In this document: piece after piece, positions 57,131 through 64,000 of the stretch
Position numbering within the stretch: position 1 is the stretch's first letter
Layout of the letters: each line of letters begins with the position of its first letter
NCBI RefSeq assembly: GCF_954871325.1
Contig: NC_088778.1
Location: 20,817,120 to 20,881,119 of the forward strand
From: Gordionus sp. m RMFG-2023
Taxonomy: Eukaryota; Nematomorpha; Gordioida; Chordodea; Parachordodidae
DNA: 64,000 nucleotides
Direction: 5' to 3'
Position numbers and translations under genes: made by a program
The notes under the pieces: generated by a model
Database searches by the model: none
What the model was told of the DNA's origin: nothing
Seen by the model: the letters and a program-made list of their open reading frames with translations, nothing else

Positions 57131-57629
57131 GTCAGAGGTCAGCAATAGGCGGGTTTTATCCAAAAAGTCCGCCCTCTCGCTTTGAATTTTAGCGGCCAAT
57201 TATTAATTTATTAAAAATATTTACCCGCCCGCCCATCTAATGTTTAAAAATTATCTAATTAAACATATGCAGGGTTGCCAGATCTTTCGCTTTTGGCATA
57301 ATTTCCCGATTTTTTACTTTAGTTTACGCCAAAACACGCCATCTATGATTTACGCTTTTCCCTATTTTCCTAAAATATTCTGATTTTTTAAATAAAAATA
57401 ATTAAAAATGGCTTAACTAGAAACTTAGGCTATCATTTTTATTTAAATTCAATCATATATTTAAAAAGGCATCTTGAATTTGTTTAACTTTATATCCATA
57501 TTTTGAGAAAGTAAAAACAAAATAAATTATAGTTTAAGACAAGTTTATAATCCAAAAATTTTTTAAAGCGCAATATCAAAATAACTGGATATTAATGTGT
57601 CAAAGAAGATAAAGAATGTAGCTTACAAG

Positions 57630-58954
57630 CAGGGATGTGAACGGACCCTGAACCCTCGTATTTTGGCTGAACCCGAACACGGACCCTTTTTAAAAGTGGT
57701 AGGCCAAAGGTTCTAGGTGCCATAAAAATTTTTATAAATAAAAATATTTTTAACTTCGCATTTTTCTTTCAATTTTCTTCTTGGATATTTAGAGATTGAT
57801 ATCATAAATATTTTTCTAATGTAATAATATTTTATTATGTAAATTTATTTATATGCTATGTTAAGAAATACGTTGATTATTTTGAAAGTGAATTATTTTG
57901 TAGTACAAGTAATAATATTTTAATTTAAATGAACGTTGGTCCTCAATTTGTATGATTTTAGAACGATTAAGTTTGAAAGATTTCTGTAATGATTTTATTA
58001 TAGGAGCATGTGAAGTCATTTTGTCGGAAGATGATTGGTGCCAAATAAAGGACCTTACTAGTGTATTAGTTCCTTTAATTAACACTATTAAGATTACAAT
58101 CAGAACAATTATGTTTATTTGATTTTAAGGCATAAGGATTAGATTTAGAAAAATTTACAGTCCTTTTTATACGAAATATTAGAAAACATGAAAATTCTAG
58201 AGCAACAATATTTGCAAAATAGTGTATACGCTTCTATATATTTAGACCCTCGATATCAAGTTTTATTGAGTATTGAGAAAAACAAATAGCTAAAGACCAT
58301 CTTAAGGATTTATGGCATAAGCAAAACAACATTATTTACAATATATTGGAGGCTACGAAAATACCGATTGGTGATAGCAACATTGATGATCCTGAAATTT
58401 TACTTTTAGATAGAGAAAAATCAAATTATCATTAGACAGAAAGGAGGATCAAAAAATGCCTATTGTATCTTTAAAAAGTTCTCAGAAGTTAAGAGAATAA
58501 ATAAGGATATAAATATTTTAAAATTCTGTAAAGAAAATTTTTCAATATATCCAGAATTATATATCTAGAATCTTCATACTGTACTGGTGACACAAGTACA
58601 ATAATTTTATAAAGATAACTATCTATTTTAGGTATGGGTAGAACGTGAATTTTCATCTTTGAAATATATATTGTCTACTTTACTTGGAAATTGCAAGGAT
58701 GATATTTTAGAAGATATTATGATTGTGCTAGAATACACCATTTAAAATATATATTATTTCATTTTAAAATTTTTCATTAGTAAATTAAGAATATGTATAT
58801 ATTCAACTATAATAATAAATGAATGAAAAAAAAATCTTATTTTGAGTCATTATTTTTATGTTCCTTGAACCCGAGCCCTGGACCTTTCAAATTTTATTCT
58901 TGTACTCGAATCCAGACTTGGACCCTTTTTTTTGTCGAAGGGTTCACATCCCTG
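57630..58954 (+). mobile_element. hAT transposon, CAGGGATGTGAACGG ends
   Basis: Ends CAGGGATGTGAACGGACCC and GGGTTCACATCCCTG with a perfect 8-bp duplication CTTACAAG (57622-57629 and 58955-58962). Subterminal repeats of GAACCC/GGACCC occur at both sides. It is 1.3 kb long with a decayed transposase gene on the plus strand. Confidence 0.93.
57940..58745 (+). pseudogene. hAT transposase of the inner element, decayed
   Basis: Readable pieces: ACEVILSEDDWCQIKDL and LVPLIN (58010-58080), YASIYLDPRYQVLLS (58225-58275), IAKDHLKDLWHKQNN, and WVEREFSSLKYILSTLLGN with DILEDIMIVL (58630-58735). These are the middle helical region, the LDPR motif and the dimerisation domain of hAT transposases. The catalytic N-terminal half and the BED finger are absent, and frames change several times. 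Confidence 0.75.
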
Positions 58955-59149
58955 CTTACAAGCAATTTGTATAATATGGAATGCAAAATTAAATATCAGC
59001 CATGAAGGAGTCCATAATATAAAAAAACTCAACATGACAAAAACATTTCAAAATTAAAAAATAGAAATCATCAAATAATATTTAACCATACTTAAAAATA
59101 ATTTGTGATGTTAATTCTGCAATAGCCGTAACGACATTGATCTATTCAT

Positions 59150-60510
59150 AAGTGCATAGTTATTTTCTACAGATTGCGCTACAAATTTATTCCCTATTAC
59201 TCTTTCCTGATTCAAAAATAGCCAAAAGTATAACGAAGAACAAAAGCCTCCATATAATGTTAAATATCCTAGGTCCTGAAACTAATAAAGACATAGAGGA
59301 TTTAGGAAAATTATCTATTTTATATATTAATACATCAAATAATGGAAATACTAAAACATTCACAATGTTACTCTATTTTTATAAAGAAAGGTGTTACAAG
59401 TAAACCACTAAAAAAAGATTCATCGGACTCGGAGAAATCGATGTATATTGCGTCTATGCTTGTGCAGAGTTTTGAAAATTGTAACCTTTCATTATTAAAT
59501 GTAACATCTTTTGTGCCGATGACGGTGTGAATTTCAGAAAAAGTGTAATGACGGGATTATTAGTTTTGAATGAAAATATCATCTCCATTGGTTGTGCTAT
59601 AAAATTCACATGGAGGAAGAATGGCATGCTTTATTATCAATAGACACAGAAATAATTGCTATGAAATGTTATACCGAAATCAGTAGATCCACAAACAGGA
59701 TATCTGTTTTAAAATAAATTATGGATTCTCAAGATATTCAATGGTCCAAACTCCCTAAGAATTGTTCCAATAAAATAGCTATCAATAATGCCGGCTCTCG
59801 AGACTTGATGAAAATTATTTTACTGTTAAATCTTATTTTTCATCCCCCAAAAATCTGAATTCATTATTAAAATTATTTTTTGAATGTTTGGCTGAGATCT
59901 ATTTATTAATATAGGAACGACCTTAAACAACGTGATAAAAATTGAAATCCGAAAATTTAATTGCAATGGAGATGTTTTCATTAATGAATAAATTAGTTAT
60001 AACTTTAAAAACCCAAGTTATCAATAACTTTTATGGCACGGTCATAAGAAAAATTCGTATAAAATGGGATGATCGTGATAAAATCGCATCATTTCAAAAT
60101 GAAGCTAATAAATATATTAAAACAATCATTTCGTAAAAAAAATATGAATTTATAAATAATAAATGGGAAAATCTAAATATTATGAAACTCGAATTTTAAT
60201 ATAAAAGATATCGAATTAGATGAATTATTGATTCTTTAAATACATTATATATCTTTAATAATATATCGAATTTGGCTCATGAAAACAAATGGGTACTTTT
60301 TTCCCAAAAACATTGCGCCAAATTTAAAAATATATGCAATATTATATTCTCGGTACACATTCAAATGCTGATTCAGAGCGCATTTAAATAAAAATTTCTG
60401 GCGGAAAGATCATAATCGGTTATCTTTATCAGCTTAAGAAGCAGAATTAATGATCAAACATAATTTTATTTATACTTGTAAAGATTTTAAGGAATATATA
60501 AGAAAAATTA
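59150..60510 (+). pseudogene. hAT transposase of the middle element, decayed
   Basis: Pieces in order: FPDSKIAKSITKNKSL, NILGPETNKDIEDLGK and LSILYINTSNNGN (59200-59345; the last matches the first catalytic D-E-S-T position of this group, here changed to N-T-S), SLMNKLVITLK (59975), IKWDDRDKIASFQNEA (60050), and a C-terminal block (60350-60500) with HSNADSE, NFWRKDHNRLSLS and YTCKDFKEYI. It belongs to the KIAA1586-like group of hAT proteins. Many stops and frame changes. Confidence 0.7.
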
Positions 60511-60914
60511 AAATTTAATTAATAACAATGAATGTATTTATTTTTAAAATAATATTTACTAATTTTATATTAAAAAATAATGGCATACGATCATCTTCCT
60601 TTATTTTACTATTGCGTATTAGATTTATTTATTTAAATAAAGAAATAATTACTTTGAAAAACATTAATATTATTTGTTATAAGTTTTTTTAAAAATTATA
60701 ATTAAATTCTCCCGCTTTTTGTTTGAATGCATCTGGCAACCCTGTAAATATGCATTATGAAATAAAACTATTATTTTTAATAAATTGAAGTCAATTCTGC
60801 TCATTTTGCCTGAAAAGTATTAAAAATTAACTTACTTCTTTTTTTAACGCACCCGCCAAGTAGGGCGGGCGTGGGTAGGGAGCTAAAATCCACCATTGCA
60901 AGACCTATAATTCA

Positions 60915-61407
60915 AATTCAACAAACTTTATTTAAAGATTATATCGAGGTATTTATTTGATTATAAAATCTTACTTAAGGGTGGGGGCGTTGATATGCCA
61001 CTGCTTTATTTAAACCATTTTTGTTAGAGTAGGTATTCCAAACATGATGGAATACATTTCCGGTAAAATCAGATTTTTAAATTTAAAAAAAAGATGCTAA
61101 AATGATTTAAAGTTAAAAAAATAAATATTGTAGGAATAAATAAATTGCAACTAACATATACATATAAATTTTATTCAGCTTAATTATTTAAAAGTAGTTA
61201 AAATACTATCGAATTTAAAAATTATTGAGTTATAAACATAATTTGCATGATTGATATCGAAAAAAGATGATATAATTGTTTATAATTGAGAAAATATATC
61301 TAAAAATATAATAATGAACATATTAAAAAGACATATAATATCAGTTATTTTGATTGACATTTTTGTGAAACAAAAGATAATTGTATTAAGGATATTCAAT
61401 ATTTATT
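60915..61407. other. AT-rich spacer
   Basis: Nothing recognised. Confidence 0.4.
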
Positions 61408-61495
61408 TATCGGGTCGGACATATCTAACAGCCCGACCCGAGCCTGAGGAAAAAAATTTTTCAATGTCTGCGATCCGAGCCCCGACAGACGTTTG
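61408..61495. repeat. GGGTCGG/CCCGACCCGAG repeat fragment
   Basis: CGGGTCGGACATATC, AGCCCGACCCGAGCC and GATCCGAGCCCCGACAG within 90 bp form a short GC-rich cluster of inverted words like the inner parts of hAT-type MITEs. No clear ends. Confidence 0.45.
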
Positions 61496-62067
61496 ATAGT
61501 AATGGTTACATGCAACAATAAATTTAATATACGTCCAAGATTTTGTACAATAACATTTGCAATTTGGTGCAATATTACATTTCATGAAACAGATGTTACT
61601 CAAAAAATAATGGGAATTCTTTTAGAGACAGATAAAATAGAAAATAAATTCAATTTTGATCAAGAAAATTTATATGGCTATAGGTGCAGGCCCCAATGTG
61701 ATGAAAAGCGTTCTAGAATAATTTGACTATTATCTATACCTGAGGCATGGAATTGCATAATTTAGTGATAGTATATGGAATAAAGAAAGAATAGGAAATT
61801 TCATTAAAAAATCAGAGAAATAATAGTTTGCCATTCAAAACAGCTGATTTTGAAAATATACTAGCTATTAGGGCTGTGTCTATTTTAAATATCTAATCGC
61901 CATCAATATTTAGCGTTTTTACCGATCTGATATTTTTTTTTAAAAATTGTTTTTGGTTATTTTATAAATAACTTCATTATAATAATATTTGTTATGTTTA
62001 AAAAAATGGTTAAAATTTTATCCTATTTTTTGTTATATTATCTGTACCAGAAAAAGATTTTAAAATA
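61496..62067. other. AT-rich spacer
   Basis: The open frame at 61493-61726 shows no family signature. TTAGGGCTGTGTCTATT near 61880 resembles a single hAT left end (compare 12957 and 35818). Confidence 0.4.
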
Positions 62068-62165
62068 TCAATCATGTTGATAAACGGCTTGATTTAGCCA
62101 ATTTTTAAAATGTTTAGCTCAATATTTTGGCCAAAATAAATTATATAAGGTTATTGATTTGGCCA
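62068..62165. mobile_element. hAT MITE, TAGTGTTG family, copy D (left part)
   Basis: ATGTTGATAAACGGC, TTTAGCCAATTTTTAAAA and TTTAGCTCAATATTTTGG match the left half of copies A and B; the right half is missing. Downstream CCGATCCGATATTTTTT suggests that another hAT piece replaced it. Confidence 0.6.
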
Positions 62166-62387
62166 CAGATGGCAGAAAGGTTTGGACCACCGATCCGATA
62201 TTTTTTTTTATTGTTTTTTTTATAAATAATTTCATTATAATAATATTTGTTGTAATGTTTAAAAAAATACGTGATACGTGATAAAAGCGTTTTCGCCCTC
62301 TGGTTGTGGACACAATACGCTAGGTTTTCCTAAATATCCATCAAACTGGATAGTTAATTAGGGGGAGAAAATGAGGAACCTTTCACA

Positions 62388-62515
62388 CGTTTGTGGGCAA
62401 GGCGCATGTACTTGAACGTACAGCAGTCGGAGAACTGTTGTTTAAACGTATATAGACTAATAACAAAAAGAATTGTGCAAAACAAAAGCCTATCCGAGAA
62501 ATAGAAAATAATTTA
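62388..62515. repeat. Dispersed 120-bp repeat with conserved hairpins, copy 2
   Basis: Aligned with 55521-55640: TTTGTGGGCAAGGCGCATGT, AGCAGTCGGAGAACTGTT and AAAACAAAAGCCTATCCGAGA. The ATAGAC...GCCTAT stem has one mismatch here compared with copy 1. Confidence 0.6.
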
Positions 62516-62699
62516 ATTATTTTAAGGGTGGGTGGTGGCTGATTTTAAGTTTAACATTTTTAATGTAAGCCATAATGATTACTATCAATAATTGAGAATG
62601 TGTTCATATCAATTGAATTTCGCATTTTACTCATAAAAAAATAAGCTAATCGGTTATTGTTGAAATAGAGCGTAAAAATTCTAGTGAATAGATAAAAAG

Positions 62700-63900
62700 T
62701 AGTCAGTGATGAATTTAGGACTAGCCAACCGCGAACACCACACAACGAAGATTTTTTTTAAGTTCCGGAAAAACAAAGTCCTAGTAACTCTATCAACAAA
62801 TATAATTACAAACCTCGCCCCACTTTCGACTGGTTTCTCCTTGAATGAAATAACAAGTGGTCAAAAAGCTAAGGAAAAACAAAGCTCTGAGGCTGGATAA
62901 TATCACAGCATAATATCCAAAAGATTGCACCTACGACAATATCTCGCTACCTATTATTTGCCCCTTTCAATAAAATATGGGAGAGCGGAACTACTGCAAG
63001 GAATAGAATAAATCCTACCTATGTAACTTCCCCAAAAAAACAAAAACCACAGAAATTTAAGGGTTACTGAGCTATAGCATTCACATCCTGTGTCATAAAA
63101 TAATTTTTATGGTTCTCTCAAAAAAACCACAAACATATCATCTAAACCTCATATTTTCCTAAAATATATATGTTATGTTTGTACAGGCCAAACAAAAAAA
63201 TATACCGGAGCCAAAATTGGCTCAGAAAAATAATCATGCAGAAAAACAAGTACAAAGACACCCACCTACTTCACATTTGTAGATTTTAGAAGAGCTTTTG
63301 GAAATGTTAACCATGCAGCTTCGTTGTCAGAAAATGGGATATACCCCAACATCCTTCAGATCTAGAAAACCACTAATACATACAGTTTGGATACTTCTAA
63401 ATCAATGATGAAGAATATCCCCTTCCTCCAGGATAAATAAAAAAATAAAACAAGGCTAAACACTATCGCCCTCCTAATTAAAATTATAAAAATAAAAACA
63501 GAAGCACTGGGAACGACCGATATAGTGTATGTAGGATCAAATGAGACGTTATGTTTTGAAAAGAAGATTATTCAACGCAGATGACGTCGTTGTAATGTCC
63601 AAGAAAATTGTTAGACTTTAATTCATAGTTAACTAACAATAAAAAACAGTATTTCTCCTTATTTTCCACAAAACATGTCACCACTTCAAAAATTTATAGT
63701 TGGAGATAAAGAACTAAATGTAGCCAAAAGGTACTTAGGGGTCACACTTGATAATAAAAGTAATTGCAAAGAAAAAAAAGAAGAATTAGAATACAAAAAG
63801 CGAGCGGAAAACTTTTTAAAAAAAGTATGGAAGGCAAGAGAGATTTCGGTATTTCCAGACTGTGGACACAAAATAAAAAGTAATTGACAGAAAAGGCGAA
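62700..63900 (+). mobile_element. Degenerate LINE reverse transcriptase region
   Basis: Plus-strand remains of a non-LTR retrotransposon. FNKIWESGTTARNRINPTYV and KPQKFKGY.AIAFTSC (62968-63110) match the fingers region, YFTFVDFRRAFGNVNHA (63270-63320) is motif A with its catalytic aspartate, NADDVVVMSKK (63577) is motif C (Y/F-A-D-D), and FIVGDKELNVAKRYLGVTL (63690-63750) is the thumb. Between these are stops, including one inside the fingers piece and one after LQI, and frame changes. No endonuclease domain or 3' tail is visible; the element may continue past the window. It is related to the jockey/I-type group by these motifs, though the exact clade cannot be fixed. Confidence 0.85.
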
Positions 63901-64000
63901 GTCAGGAGGTAAAGTCAATAAAAATAAAGTAAAAAGGTAATTTATATTTCTCACATTCTGCATTATAATCTTTAAAGCTAATATTGGTTCGTTTATATTT

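Larger units (their letters stand above)
57270..60744 (+). mobile_element. hAT transposon, CAGGGTTGCCAGAT ends
   Basis: Ends CAGGGTTGCCAGATC and ATCTGGCAACCCTG, flanks AACATATG and TAAATATG (6/8). It is about 2.1 kb without the nested element and carries a plus-strand transposase gene. The nested hAT at 57630-58954 lies between its left end and its gene. Confidence 0.85.
57136..60906. mobile_element. GGCGGGT hAT-like element holding two more hAT elements
   Basis: Inverted ends AGGTCAGCAATAGGCGGG (left) and, reversed, AGGTCTTGCAATGGTGG (right), with inner CCGCCC/GGGCGGGCG blocks like those at 15868-16265. Without the nested hATs it is about 300 bp. Flanks TTTGTCAG and ATAATTCA do not match, so the borders rest on the ends alone. 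Confidence 0.55.

Overview
This is a very AT-rich eukaryotic window, most likely from an invertebrate animal. Two intact host genes can be recognised: a MEMO1-family gene (10845-22272) and the ribosomal protein gene RPL10A (53112-54007). Both have tiny GT-AG introns, mostly 35-47 bases, so the lineage makes very short introns. MEMO1 also carries two introns of about 5.5 and 4.8 kb that are packed with transposons. The species cannot be named from this sequence alone.

Almost everything else is mobile DNA or its remains, and hAT-superfamily elements dominate. Many were bounded by their terminal inverted repeats (TIRs) and 8-bp target duplications (TSDs). The elements are heavily nested. From 1.4 to 10.5 kb a hAT copy holds a Helitron-like element, which holds a satellite array, a second hAT copy and a Ty3/gypsy fossil. 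From 41.7 to 48.9 kb a hAT with perfect 8-bp TSDs holds a rather young Ty3/gypsy LTR element with a 5-bp TSD. From 57.1 to 60.9 kb there are three hAT-like elements one inside the other.

Layout: 0-1.4 kb a MITE and AT-rich spacer; 1.4-10.5 kb the first nested complex; 10.8-22.3 kb MEMO1, with a palindromic hAT and MITEs in intron 6 and a long-TIR DNA transposon in intron 7; 22.3-25.2 kb spacer with fragments; 25.2-27.8 kb a second Helitron-like copy with a striking C-depleted tract; 27.9-31.5 kb a long-TIR, MULE-like element; 32.3-36.9 kb a second decayed gypsy fossil and hAT pieces; 37-41.6 kb AT-rich DNA with an OTU-like fragment and G-rich decayed repeats; 41.7-48.9 kb the hAT/LTR complex; 49-53 kb fragments; 53.1-54.0 kb RPL10A; 54-57 kb spacer; 57.1-60.9 kb the triple hAT nest; 61-62.7 kb fragments; 62.7-63.9 kb a degenerate LINE.

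The host genes have no visible functional link. No new host pathway was found. The strongest unusual features are the extreme intron-size contrast in MEMO1, a hAT copy that moved while carrying another hAT inside its own gene, a palindromic hAT in an intron, a strand-asymmetric C-free tract, and a tandem hairpin array with paired changes.
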